Source: Opitutaceae bacterium (lineage in GTDB: Bacteria > Verrucomicrobiota > Verrucomicrobiia > Opitutales > Opitutaceae). Taken from it: a stretch of DNA of 64,000 bases. Below, piece after piece: positions 9,656-18,356 of the stretch. The notes under the pieces were generated by a model. The model saw nothing but the letters and a program-made list of their open reading frames with translations. It was not told where the DNA came from and ran no database searches. The stretch covers positions 1 to 64,000 of the forward strand of contig JADJTK010000006.1 in NCBI GenBank assembly GCA_016711225.1, given 5' to 3'. Positions within the stretch are counted from its first letter, which is position 1; the number at the start of each line of letters is the position of its first letter. The translations under genes and the position numbers were made by a program.

Positions 9656-10658
9656 TAGAGCGTTTTAATTAAAACTATAGCCGCAGGCGGCAAACCAACC
9701 TTTGGCATCTTCGGCGGTGACCGTCGCCAGGGCCTTGGCGATGGCGGTGAGCAGGGCCTCGTGGGTGCGAGCTTGGGCAGCCCGCAGGAAGGCTTTCACC
9801 TTGCTCCACATCATTTCGATGGGATTGAGATCCGGCGAGTAGGCCGGCAAGAAACGAACCTGCGCGCCGGTGGCGGTGATCAGCGCGAGAGTCGCTTCGT
9901 TTTTGTGGGCGCCCAAGTTATCCAGCACGACCAGATCGCCGGGGCACAAGGTCGGCACAAGCACTTCGCCAACGTAAGCCTGGAACACCGCGGTGTCGGT
10001 GGGGCCTTCGATGGTGAGGCAGGCACTCGAGCCATCAACGCGCACCGAGGAGATCATCGTGGTCGTCTGCCAATGGCCGTGGGGGCAACTGGCGACCAGA
10101 CGCTGACCGCACGGCGCCCGACCGCGCAGGCGGGTCATGTTCGTCTTGGCGGCCGACTCGTCGATGAAGACCAGCCGGGCCGGGGCGAAGCTTCCTGTTC
10201 TTGCTTCCATTGCGCTCCGGGCCTGGGCGACATCGGGGCGACTTTGCTCGGCGGCATGCAGCGTCTTTTTTTAAAAGTCAGTCCCATGGCGACCAGTGCG
10301 TAATGCAGCGCCGGTACGCTGCAGGACATTGCCAACCGGGCCTTGATCTCGGACAGGGTCAGATCTGGTTGCGCGGCAATGAGGGCCCCCAGACGCTCGC
10401 GATACTGGGCAGGATCTTGGCTTTGCGTCCCGAAAAACGATGCCGGTGGGCGATGTCGCCGGTTGACTGCGTTGCTGTAGTAGCTTCTAACCATCCCAAC
10501 CGACACCCGGAAGCGCTTGGCCACTTCCTCCCGGGTTCCCCTCCTGGGCGTCGTAGGCGGCCAAGATTCGCTCTCTGAGATCCAGCGAGATCGTCTTCAT
10601 GCTCGCCACCATGAGCGCCCCGGCGCCCAATGGCTACAGTTTTATTGAAAGTGCTCTA
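9656..10658. mobile_element. IS630-family insertion sequence, about 1.0 kb, TA-flanked
   Basis: Left end TA-GAGCGTTTTAATTAAAACT (from 9656) and right end, read on the opposite strand, TA-GAGCACTTTCAATAAAACT (from 10658) form imperfect terminal inverted repeats of about 25 bases that also share the flanking TA dinucleotide. TA target duplication is the hallmark of the IS630/Tc1-mariner superfamily. The element contains one transposase reading region on the minus strand spanning nearly its whole length. It is inserted directly upstream of hicB, in the segment between the two paralogues at 6592 and 10782. Confidence 0.85.
9665..10600 (-). pseudogene. IS630-family transposase, split over three frames (one shift at an A7 run)
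   Basis: The N-terminus MKTISLDLRERILAAYDAQEG starts at 10600. A shift at the C4 run 10538-10541 leads to REEVAKRFRVSVGMVRSYYS (helix-turn-helix). A second change at the A7 run (complement of 10266-10272) leads to KTLHAAEQSRPDVAQ and the DDE domain: RLVFIDESAAKTNMTRLRGR, LVVLDNLGAHK, FLPAYSPDLNPIEMMWSKVK (DDE triad D, D, E). The second change is -1 and falls on TTT-AAA-AAA-AG, where slippage could be productive, as reported for some IS630 relatives. The first change is unexplained. The complete DDE residues suggest recent activity. Confidence 0.8.
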
Positions 10659-10781
10659 GTGCCGGAGCCTGCTCGTGGAAGCCCCGCCTGCGCGCCTGGG
10701 CCGTGGTAATGGCGCTGCCTCGGGTTGCTCGCCTCGAAGTGCGCTTTGCCCAACGTCCGCTCCGGCCTGGGGCGGGCACGC

Positions 10782-12275
10782 CTACTTCGCCGGCTGCGGC
10801 CAGCACCAGTCGCCGATGCGACGGCCCTCCGCGGTCTTCCAATCGGAGATCGCGCCATCGTCGTCGGTGCCATTGAGACCGACCGAATACAGCTTGAAGA
10901 CGCCGTCCGCCAGTCGCCGATAGCGCAGGGGTTGCCCGTCGATCCCATCGCGCGGCACAGCATCGACGTACGCCGGCGCGACCTCCGCCAGCGCCTCCGG
11001 ATAGCCACCATGCGCGAGTCGGTACCGTTCCAGGGCACAAACGGTAACGGCGAGAGCAACGTTGTTCTCGGCCATGAGCGCGTTGTCGGTCACTTTGTCA
11101 TAGGATGGCGTAGCCACCTGCGCGAGCACGTCATACGGCGTTACCCGCCCACCAGCGGCAAGCCGAAGCGCACCATCCTGCCGCAGCTGATCAAGGAACC
11201 CCGGAGTCCCCCATCGACCCAGCAGAACGGCACGATCGCTCAGACTCTTCGCTGCGGAAATCTTGTTCTGTTGCACCCAGCCCGGAACGCTACGGAACGA
11301 GACCGCCCACCACGGCGGCGGGTCATCCCAGGTCGCCGCCGGTTCAAGAATCCGCTCCACCGGCACATTCTGCAGGGTATTTACCACGAAAGCCCGTTCC
11401 ACACGCATACTACGCTCCAACGAACGCATCGGCTCAATTCTGAGCAATTCCTGCTGCAGTTGCGCCCACTGCGGATCACTCCACGAGTGGCGCACCCAGG
11501 CCTCCCAGATCGACTGGCCCATCGCGTTGGCCAACACCACTCCGATCATTGCATCGACCAAACAGCCATCCGGCATATCCGAAAATCCACGAACGAGCCG
11601 TGCAGTCGCCATGACATCAGACCAAGCCCTGTCGCCATCCCCTTTGGCCATGGCGGCGCAGGCATCCGTAACGAGGGCGTTGGACAGTCGCCGCACCACG
11701 ACAAACCGCGGCATCGGGATGTCGGGCGGCATGGCCCGGGTCATCGCCAACGGCCGCATCACCTGGGAGTCCGCTCGCGCCGCGACCGCCTGCCGAAGTT
11801 CCTCGAGGATTGCAGAAACACCTGGCTGAGTATTCGCGGTAAGGATCCAATTCACGCCTGCCAGATAGGCTGTCCGCAATGCCGTCACCTCTGCGCCCTC
11901 CGGCGGCTTGATCCCGCCGATCGCAGCCAGATCAACCATCCCGCCTTTCCGCCACGCCTGAAGTGCGCCCGAGGCCATCTCAGGGCTGCTCAGCGTTTGC
12001 TCGAACTCCTTCAGCTCCGCGCTTCCGTCTTTGGCGAACAGCAGCCGATCCAGCAGCGGGGTCCGCATGAAGTTGCGCTCGGGCGGGAGCGACGATGGCG
12101 CGGGAAACACGTCCACCGGATCGCCCGCGGCGGCACACCGCTCGGCATACGCGTGCCAGGCGCGTGCACCGCGCCAGTTCTCCGCGAGGACAAAGACCCC
12201 GCCCAACAGGGCGACGCCCGCCAGCCCGATCAGCGACCACCGCAAGAACCGCCACACCTTTCCGGGGAGAATCAT
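10782..12275 (-). CDS. Membrane-anchored protein of unknown function (copy 2, intact)
   Basis: A 497-residue protein from the ATG at 12275. Residues 5-30 form a single membrane anchor (WSLIGLAGVALLGGVFVLAE). The long periplasmic portion begins with a conserved VDVFPAPSSLPPERNFMRTP block. The last 95 residues hold the module YPEALAEVAPAYVDAVPRD...PLRYRRLADGVFKLYSVGLN, also seen in copy 1 and familiar from many Verrucomicrobiota and Planctomycetes proteins. About 60 percent of residues match copy 1 by eye. Unlike copy 1 it has no sigma-factor gene upstream; its promoter must lie in the 178-base gap shared with the divergent gene at 12454. I do not recognise a biochemical function. Confidence 0.8.
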   Translation of the reverse strand: MILPGKVWRFLRWSLIGLAGVALLGGVFVLAENWRGARAWHAYAERCAAAGDPVDVFPAPSSLPPERNFMRTPLLDRLLFAKDGSAELKEFEQTLSSPEMASGALQAWRKGGMVDLAAIGGIKPPEGAEVTALRTAYLAGVNWILTANTQPGVSAILEELRQAVAARADSQVMRPLAMTRAMPPDIPMPRFVVVRRLSNALVTDACAAMAKGDGDRAWSDVMATARLVRGFSDMPDGCLVDAMIGVVLANAMGQSIWEAWVRHSWSDPQWAQLQQELLRIEPMRSLERSMRVERAFVVNTLQNVPVERILEPAATWDDPPPWWAVSFRSVPGWVQQNKISAAKSLSDRAVLLGRWGTPGFLDQLRQDGALRLAAGGRVTPYDVLAQVATPSYDKVTDNALMAENNVALAVTVCALERYRLAHGGYPEALAEVAPAYVDAVPRDGIDGQPLRYRRLADGVFKLYSVGLNGTDDDGAISDWKTAEGRRIGDWCWPQPAK

Positions 12276-12453
12276 AGGGAAAGGTGTGCCCGATGGCGCA
12301 ACCGTGGCAATACAGCAGTCGGCCGGGCCTGATCCGTCGCACCGGGTCGGGAACAGCGCCGGGTGGAATCCGCGGCACGTTTTCCAAAACCGGAGGGAAG
12401 GCTTGCCGTGCCACCACCCATTGGCTTCATGCACGGACACTTTCCTTACACCC

Positions 12454-12882
12454 ATGAAACTACTACGCACTTTGGTCCTCTTCCTGGCCTGCACCGCGGG
12501 CCTGTTTGCCGGCGAAGCCGACAAGCGCCTCAGCGCCGCCTACCAGAAGGCGCACGCCGCAAAGGACGTGAACGCCTTCCTCCGGCTCATCGAGTTCTCC
12601 AGCACCACCCCGGAACTGACCCGCACCCAGATCGCCGAAGCCTTCAAGAACTCCCTGACGCGCCACATCGCGACGGTCGAAGTCCAGGACCTGGCGGGCA
12701 CCGAGCGGACGTCGTACGAAGTCGGCGGAGTCGCCTATGTGACGACCCTGCCGGTGGTCAAGAAGCTCAAAATCGCCTATACCGAGGAGGGCCAAGGGCC
12801 CGCGCGGGTGACCAACACCACCTTCCTGCTGGGCGAAAAGGCGGGCGAATACCGCATCGTCTCCACCATGCCAAAGAAGTGA
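12454..12882 (+). CDS. Small secreted protein of unknown function
   Basis: A 142-residue protein. The first 19 residues (MKLLRTLVLFLACTAGLFA) are a clear signal peptide with cleavage before GEADKRL. The mature part begins with a helical stretch (ADKRLSAAYQKAHAAKDVNA) and continues as alternating beta segments (ATVEVQDLAGTERTSYEVGG, KKLKIAYTEEG, EYRIVSTM). It has no cysteines. It is divergent from copy 2 and has no strong family match that I can name. Confidence 0.75.
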   Translation: MKLLRTLVLFLACTAGLFAGEADKRLSAAYQKAHAAKDVNAFLRLIEFSSTTPELTRTQIAEAFKNSLTRHIATVEVQDLAGTERTSYEVGGVAYVTTLPVVKKLKIAYTEEGQGPARVTNTTFLLGEKAGEYRIVSTMPKK

Positions 12883-13000
12883 CGCCGCGCGCGCTGCGGC
12901 GCGAAGGTCCATCGTACCAGCGCTCTTCGCGGCGAAGCACGCGAGGCGACGAGCCTACCGCACGCGCGACTCCCGCCCGGTGCCTCATTCACGCCAGCGC

Positions 13001-13027
13001 GTAGGGTCGGACCTTGCGTCCGGACCC
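13001..13027. repeat. Palindromic intergenic repeat, GTCGGAC family
   Basis: GTAGGGTCGGAC, CTTGC, GTCCGGACCC. It overlaps the gap just past the stop of the 49-residue gene at 13029 and could act as its transcript-end stem-loop. Confidence 0.6.
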
Positions 13028-13028
13028 C

Positions 13029-13178
13029 TCAGCGTTTTTGCCGGGCAAAGACGCTGAGCAGGCAGATCACCAGGCCACCGGCCGAATAAAGCACGGCGTC
13101 CGATTTCGGATCGCGCCACGGAGTGACCAACATGGCCACTCCGATGAGCAAGAGGCAGACCCGAGCAACGGTGAACAT
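13029..13178 (-). CDS. 49-residue two-pass membrane protein
   Basis: ATG at 13178, TGA at 13029-13031. The protein has two hydrophobic helices (VCLLLIGVAMLVTPW and VLYSAGGLVICLLSVFA) joined by a short polar loop (RDPKSDA), with a basic tail (RQKR). The hydrophobic-polar pattern and positive-inside ends look like a real small membrane protein rather than chance. It starts 22 bases after the stop of the DsbD-like gene, so it is probably co-transcribed with it. Function unknown. Confidence 0.6.
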   Translation of the reverse strand: MFTVARVCLLLIGVAMLVTPWRDPKSDAVLYSAGGLVICLLSVFARQKR

Positions 13179-13199
13179 GCTGGCTCGTTCCGCTCCCCC

Positions 13200-15242
13200 T
13201 CACTCCTTCCGTCGCACCGCCTCTAGCACCGTGCCGGGGGTGAGCACCTCGGGCAACAGCAGCGGCTCGGCGCGACCCGGGAGGTACACGAGGTTGACCG
13301 GCACGGCCGCGCGATCGAAGCGTTGCAGCTCGGCGGCAATCTGCGGGTCGCGGTTGGTCCAGTCACCGCGCACTTTCGCGATCTTCAACCTGCTGAACGT
13401 CTCCTTCACCTCGGCCGACGTGAACACGGCGGCCTTGTTGGCCTGACAGGTGACACACCAACGGGCGGTGAAATCCACATACACGATCCGGTTGTCGGCG
13501 CGCAGTCTGGCGATCGTCTCCGGCGACCACACGAGCCAGTCCTCATTCGCCCGCGGCAGGCCCAGCACGACGCCGGCGGCAAACAGCGCCACCGTCACCA
13601 CCCGGGCGATCCAGCGCACCCGCGACGAATGCACCAGCGTGGCCCAGCGCCCGAGCACCCACACCGCCATCGCCACCAGAGTGAGGCCGAGGATGGTGTT
13701 GAGCAGCCCGTCGCCCACCTGCGCGGCGAGCACGAAGACCAGATAGCCGGCGGTGGCGTAGAGGGGGAACGCCATGAACTGCTTGAACGTCTCCATCCAC
13801 GGTCCGGGCCGCGGCAACAGCTTCACCAAGCCAGGGGCGAAGGACAGCACGAGGTACGGAAGCGCCAATCCGACCGCGATCGCCGTGAAGGCCGCGAGCG
13901 ATTGTACCGGGGGCAGCACAATCGCGGCACCCAGCGCCGGGGCGAGGAACGGGGCCGAGCACGGAGTGGCGACCACCGTCGCCAGCACGCCGGAGAAAAA
14001 CGAACCCGTGTACCCTCCCTTTGACTGCAACCCGGCGCCCGCGCCGATCAGCGAACCGCCGATCTCGAACACGCCGCTCAGGCTCAGCGCGAACACGAGC
14101 ATCACGATCGTCAGGGCGAAGACGAAGACGGGCACCTGCAACTGGTAGCCCCAGCCGAGCTGCGAGCCGCCGGCGCGCGCCACGAGCAGCACGCCCGCCA
14201 GGGTCCAAAACGAGGCCAACACGCCAGCTGCAAACGCGAGCCCGTGCGCCTTCACCTTCGCGCGATCGGAGCCGGCCTGGTGCACGAATCCCATGATCTT
14301 GATACCAAGCACCGGAAACACGCAGGGCATGAGGTTGAGAATGATCCCGCCGAGGAACGCCAGCCCGAGGATGCCCAGCAACCCGCCTTGAATTGTCGCG
14401 GGACCACCCAGGGCCCCACTCACACCGGATGCCGGCGCAGCGCCCGCCGCCCCGGGCTGAAGCGCCGCACCACTCGCCGGCGCCGATCCGACCGTCACCG
14501 GAATCCGGACCGCCACCGCCTTCGGCCCGCCGGCCCACCAGCCGGCCTCCGCGACGAGCAACCCGGTCAACTCCGCCGGCGGACTAGCCGACATCGATTC
14601 CGCCAACCGCACGGAAAACTGCACTGGGCCGCCCCCGTCGCCCGCGGGCTGCAGCGCCTTCGTCTCCACGGCTCCATCGTCGGCGAAGAACCCTACCGCC
14701 CCGCCCGCCAGCACTACCCCGCCGCGCGCCTCGACCCGAAGCGTGACGTCGCGCCCGCTGCGGTACGCCCGCACCGCAAGCTTGTCGCTCGGCTGCGGCA
14801 CCGCCGCACGGGCTGCCGCGATCTTCGGCGCCCACTGCGCATCGGGCGCCGCCTCCGTGGCCACTGGCAGTGCCAACTCCAGCTTCGCCGCGCCGGGGAC
14901 GCAGCTCTCCATGCACATCAGCCAATCGACGTTCACCCGCAGCGTAACATCCGCACCCGGGACCGCAGCGGCCGGCACCACGATATCCACCAGCAACAGC
15001 AGATCGCCGCCGTAGCCGTACGTGAGCACGCCGCCCGTGTCCGTAATTTCCGGAGCCGGCCACTGGATCGGGCCCGCGGAGTAGCCAGGCGGCAGCTTCC
15101 ATGAGGCCGTCGTCGGCAGGCCGGCGTCGCCCGGGTTCTTCCAATAGGTGTGCCAGTGTTCGTCGTGCACGAAGCGCAGGGCGACGGTCGTCGTCTGACC
15201 CGGCACCAGCGCAGTGCTCTCGGCCACCAGCGAGGTCCGCAC
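13200..15242 (-). CDS. DsbD-like thiol:disulfide reductase (signal peptide in another frame upstream)
   Basis: The continuous frame encodes 680 residues. An N-terminal DsbD-alpha-like periplasmic domain is followed by a CcdA-like transmembrane domain with PCVFPVLGIK and ATPCSAPFLAPALG (each with the redox cysteine). A C-terminal thioredoxin-like domain has CVTC in VDFTARWCVTCQANK. The protein would carry electrons from cytoplasmic thioredoxin to periplasmic thiols. The true start is probably the ATG at 15327: MNLRLVYLLFIALGLVWAP is a signal peptide that would join LSALGFADDPVRTSLV if one base were restored near 15270-15280. The GTG at 15242 is only the first start in the long frame. The first domain has CMESC where related proteins have a cysteine pair. 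Confidence 0.88.
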   Translation of the reverse strand: MRTSLVAESTALVPGQTTTVALRFVHDEHWHTYWKNPGDAGLPTTASWKLPPGYSAGPIQWPAPEITDTGGVLTYGYGGDLLLLVDIVVPAAAVPGADVTLRVNVDWLMCMESCVPGAAKLELALPVATEAAPDAQWAPKIAAARAAVPQPSDKLAVRAYRSGRDVTLRVEARGGVVLAGGAVGFFADDGAVETKALQPAGDGGGPVQFSVRLAESMSASPPAELTGLLVAEAGWWAGGPKAVAVRIPVTVGSAPASGAALQPGAAGAAPASGVSGALGGPATIQGGLLGILGLAFLGGIILNLMPCVFPVLGIKIMGFVHQAGSDRAKVKAHGLAFAAGVLASFWTLAGVLLVARAGGSQLGWGYQLQVPVFVFALTIVMLVFALSLSGVFEIGGSLIGAGAGLQSKGGYTGSFFSGVLATVVATPCSAPFLAPALGAAIVLPPVQSLAAFTAIAVGLALPYLVLSFAPGLVKLLPRPGPWMETFKQFMAFPLYATAGYLVFVLAAQVGDGLLNTILGLTLVAMAVWVLGRWATLVHSSRVRWIARVVTVALFAAGVVLGLPRANEDWLVWSPETIARLRADNRIVYVDFTARWCVTCQANKAAVFTSAEVKETFSRLKIAKVRGDWTNRDPQIAAELQRFDRAAVPVNLVYLPGRAEPLLLPEVLTPGTVLEAVRRKE

Positions 15243-15571
15243 GGGGTCGTCCGCGAAGCCGAGGGCGGAGAGGCGCCCAAACCAAGCCTAGGGCGATGAA
15301 AAGAAGGTACACGAGTCGCAGGTTCATGGAGAGGGAGATTCGGTGGGGCGCGGAGCGGGGGAAGCTCATATCCGTACACCGCCCGCGGTCAAAGCCCGCG
15401 AACAAAGAATGAAGGCCTCGCCCCACGCGAGAACCCCGCCGAAGCGCTGGCCAGATCCGCTACGGCGAACCTCGCTGTTGCTCGGCACAGTAGCGGGTAT
15501 GCGGCCGCGGCCCTCCCTCCAATTCGGCAAACGGATCAAACTGCGCGAGTCCGGTGCAGCGTCCCCCGCGC

Positions 15572-15751
15572 CTAACCACGGTCGCGCTTCTTTCCCACGA
15601 ACCGCTCCCACAGGACCAGCACGACCCCCAGGCCCACACACAGCACCCACCAACCGACCCAGCGCTCGACCGTCTCGATCATCACCAGCGCCACCACCAT
15701 CGCGATCAGCAGCACCCAGATGCCCAAAACTCGCAGTGGCCCGATTTTCAT
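15572..15751 (-). CDS. 59-residue two-pass membrane protein
   Basis: ATG at 15751. MKIGPLRVLGIWVLLIAMVV then a second helix (GWWVLCVGLGVVLVLWERFV) and a basic tail GKKRDRG. Both helices are 18-20 residues and the ends are positively charged, as in real small inner-membrane proteins. The gene stands alone between the DsbD-like gene and mscS. Function unknown. Confidence 0.65.
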   Translation of the reverse strand: MKIGPLRVLGIWVLLIAMVVALVMIETVERWVGWWVLCVGLGVVLVLWERFVGKKRDRG

Positions 15752-16045
15752 GATGCCGTCTCCTAGCAACCCTTGCGCCACTGTGAAGCCCAATCATCCC
15801 GGACCGGCCGCAGGCCCGGCGCGATGCGGCTTGGCCACTCACCAACGCACGCCCCCAGCGGGGCCCCGGAAGCGTTCGGTTCAAAGGCGCGACGCACGGC
15901 CTCCAGAGCGGCACCAGGCGACCAGGCGCCGACGCCCCGACTCGAGTGCCGGTTCGAGCCCGGCGGGCCACACCGACCGCCGCAGGGAACCGGTTGGTAA
16001 CCGCCTCTCCGTCGGGCCACAAAATCCCACGACACCCGCCGGCGT

Positions 16046-17410
16046 TCAGCCCGCGGTGCGCTTGGCGGCCAGCTGCTTGGCGATCTCGCCGTCGAGGTGA
16101 ACCGTCTGCGTGGGGAAGGCCATCGAAAGGCCGCGCGCCTCGATCGCTCGCATAAACGCGAAGTTGAGCTTCTGGCGCAGCACCATGTGCTTGTGGAAAT
16201 CGGGGTTCGTCACATTGAAGACAATCCAGAGGTCGAGCGACGAGGAACTGAAATCACGGAAGTACACGATGACCGAAGTAGGGTCGATCTCCGCCTCGGC
16301 CAGCAGGAGCCGCCGGACCTCTCCCACCATGTCCTCCATCTGCGCAGCCGTGGTGGAGTAGGTGAGACCGAGCACCTGCTCGACGCGTCGGCCGGTGAAG
16401 CGGGAGAGATTGGTGATGTTCTCCCCGGCCACACTCTTGTTGGGAATAACGAGCAAACTACGGTCGAGCTTCCGAATCTTGGTCGAGCGCAGGCCAATGT
16501 CCTCCACCGTGCCAATCTCTGCGCCGATCTTCACCACATCCCCGATCTTGAACGGCTGATCGATCGCGACCACGACCGAGCCGAAGACATTGGCGAGCGT
16601 ATCTTGCGCCGCGAGGGCGAAGGCCAGGCCACCGAGCCCCAGACCGGCGAGGAAAGCCTTCACGTCGGCGCCCAGGCTCTGCGCAATCATCAATACACCA
16701 AACGCCACGAAGACGACGACCAAGGTCTTCTTGATCCACGGCATGAATGCCGAGATCCCCATTTGACGGCGCACCGCAACCTCTTGGGCGTGGTCGAGCA
16801 GTGCGTTGAACGCGCGCAGCAGCAGCCAGAAGAACGTCAGGGAGAACGCGACGGTCGAGGCATAGCCGACCACCGAGTCGCTGGTCTCGGTGAGCTTCAA
16901 CACCCGCAACGCGGCTACCGCACCAGCCACCGTGATCAGCGTCGCCACCGGAGCCTCGAGCGCAGGCATGAGCTTGTCGTCCAGGGTCGTCTGCGTCTTG
17001 GCCGTCCACCGCCGTAGCAGTGCGAAAAGGATGGTGGTCACCACCCGACGCAACAGGAAGGAGCCCACAAGAAAGAGCGCCGCGATGACGTAGTGGGTCG
17101 GCGTGTTGCCGCTGTTCTTCACATCGAAGAGCTCCAGCACAACATCGACGAGGTGCTCGAGGAAATCGGGGGACGACGGCTCCGCGACACTGCCGCTAGC
17201 CACCGCCGCGGCAGCCTCGGTGACGCGTGTCGTCTCATTGGTTGCCGAGGATCTCGCCCCCGGCTGGGTTGTATTATTCGTTTGGGCGGCCGAAGGCGTG
17301 GCGTCAGTGATGGCGGGCGGCGCCGCCGCGGCCGCTTGGTCGGACCGTAACGCCGGTGCACTCGCGATGGCGCAGAGAGAGAGAAGACCCAGAAGCCGGA
17401 ACGCTTTCAT
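16046..17410 (-). CDS. MscS-family small-conductance mechanosensitive channel
   Basis: A 454-residue protein from the ATG at 17410: signal-like N-terminus, an Ala/Thr-rich linker (residues 25-75), three or more extra transmembrane helices, then the MscS core. The pore helix is GADVKAFLAGLGLGGLAFAL, with the Gly/Ala packing typical of TM3. It is followed by AQDTLANVFGSVVVAIDQPF and GDVVKIGAEIGTVEDIGLR (beta domain), and IPNKSVAGENITNLSRF. The channel relieves turgor on hypo-osmotic shock. It is larger than E. coli MscS (286 residues) because of the N-terminal extension. It lies downstream of two Hsp20 genes on the same strand, but a terminator at 17652-17689 separates it from them. Confidence 0.93.
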   Translation of the reverse strand: MKAFRLLGLLSLCAIASAPALRSDQAAAAAPPAITDATPSAAQTNNTTQPGARSSATNETTRVTEAAAAVASGSVAEPSSPDFLEHLVDVVLELFDVKNSGNTPTHYVIAALFLVGSFLLRRVVTTILFALLRRWTAKTQTTLDDKLMPALEAPVATLITVAGAVAALRVLKLTETSDSVVGYASTVAFSLTFFWLLLRAFNALLDHAQEVAVRRQMGISAFMPWIKKTLVVVFVAFGVLMIAQSLGADVKAFLAGLGLGGLAFALAAQDTLANVFGSVVVAIDQPFKIGDVVKIGAEIGTVEDIGLRSTKIRKLDRSLLVIPNKSVAGENITNLSRFTGRRVEQVLGLTYSTTAAQMEDMVGEVRRLLLAEAEIDPTSVIVYFRDFSSSSLDLWIVFNVTNPDFHKHMVLRQKLNFAFMRAIEARGLSMAFPTQTVHLDGEIAKQLAAKRTAG

Positions 17411-17651
17411 CGCCGGGGATGACAAGACCCAAGGGGGCGCTGTCAATCACGAGGAGGCAGCAGGATGCGAGTAACCGACGTTCGAGCACGCGCATCGCGC
17501 CAAGATGCGGTTGGGGCTCGGCAGCGTCCGAAGTCGGTCCAGTCCCCGACGGGATCACCGCCACACGGCTCGCGGCAGACTCGGCGCGCCACTCCCGAGA
17601 ACCGGTCCCAGGCCGGCCCTGCTTCCTGCAAGCGTAGCTACGACAAAGCGT

Positions 17652-17689
17652 GAAAAAGCCCGCCGGGCGAAACACGCGCCCGGCGGGGG
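17652..17689 (-). terminator. Rho-independent terminator after hsp20
   Basis: On the minus strand CCCCGCCGGGCGCG, a TGTTT loop and CGCCCGGCGGG form a GC-rich stem of about 11 pairs followed by CTTTTTC. It lies 90 bases past the stop of the Hsp20 gene at 17778. Confidence 0.8.
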
Positions 17690-17777
17690 AACCCCAAACA
17701 ATTATCCTGTATCAAGATGGCTCGATTGGCGCCGGCCGAAGCCCCGGCTCCGGCGCGTTCAGCCGGCCACCGAAGCT

Positions 17778-18176
17778 CTAGACAACCGCGATCTTGTGCG
17801 GCTTGATCGCCTCCGCCTTCGGCAACGTAATACGAAGCACACCATCGCGAAGCTCGGCATGAACCTTCGCCGCATCGAAGGTGTTGTCGTGTTCCAAGGT
17901 AAGGCTGAAATCGGCCAGCGGAGTCTCGCGATAAAGCTGCGTCCAGCTCTCCGGCTTCTTCCAGGAGCGGCGACCCACAATGGTCATTTCTCCCTCGTGG
18001 ATCGTGAGCTCGAGGTCTTCCTTGGCCACACCGGGCAACGCAACCTCGAGGCCAAAGGCATCAGGGTTTTCTTTGATTTCGTAGCGCGGAGTGACGGTCG
18101 GCGCCGCGCTACCGTCCTGGGCCTGCTCGGACTGGGTCCGATTGAGAGACGGGATGATGGAGCTGAGAAGTGACAT
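17778..18176 (-). CDS. Hsp20-family small heat-shock protein
   Basis: The ATG at 18176 is preferred over 18191 because GGAGGAATCC sits eight bases ahead of it. The 132-residue product has a short N-terminal arm and an alpha-crystallin domain (about residues 35-125): YEIKENPDAFGLEVALPGVA, LELTIHEGEMTIVGRR and a final beta strand DGVLRITLPKAEAIK ending the domain. The C-terminal tail PHKIAVV carries the I-x-V oligomerisation motif. It holds unfolding proteins for refolding by other chaperones. It forms a tandem pair with the Hsp20 at 18357-18830 upstream. Confidence 0.92.
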   Translation of the reverse strand: MSLLSSIIPSLNRTQSEQAQDGSAAPTVTPRYEIKENPDAFGLEVALPGVAKEDLELTIHEGEMTIVGRRSWKKPESWTQLYRETPLADFSLTLEHDNTFDAAKVHAELRDGVLRITLPKAEAIKPHKIAVV

Positions 18177-18356
18177 GATGGATTCCTCCAAAAGATGGGT
18201 TTCGAGTTTAGCGTTTCAGGTTTCGGGTTCCGGGTCTCGGGTCTCGGGTGGGGTTGCGGGCGGGAGCCGAGTTACGCGAGCAAAGTTGAAGCGGTCGGTT
18301 CACTGATCTGTCCGTTTCCACCTGCTCGCTCCTCACTACCCGCGACTCGCTACTGT

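Noticed and set aside
13200..15242. DsbD-like gene as a pseudogene.
   Set aside because: Only the signal peptide is displaced; all redox cysteines and domains are intact in one frame, so I kept it as a coding gene with a note.
18190..18356. Repeated GGGTCTCGGGT tract between the two hsp20 genes as a regulatory RNA thermometer.
   Set aside because: It is simple-sequence and lies downstream of the upstream gene rather than across the ribosome-binding site of the second; I see no stem that hides GGAGG.
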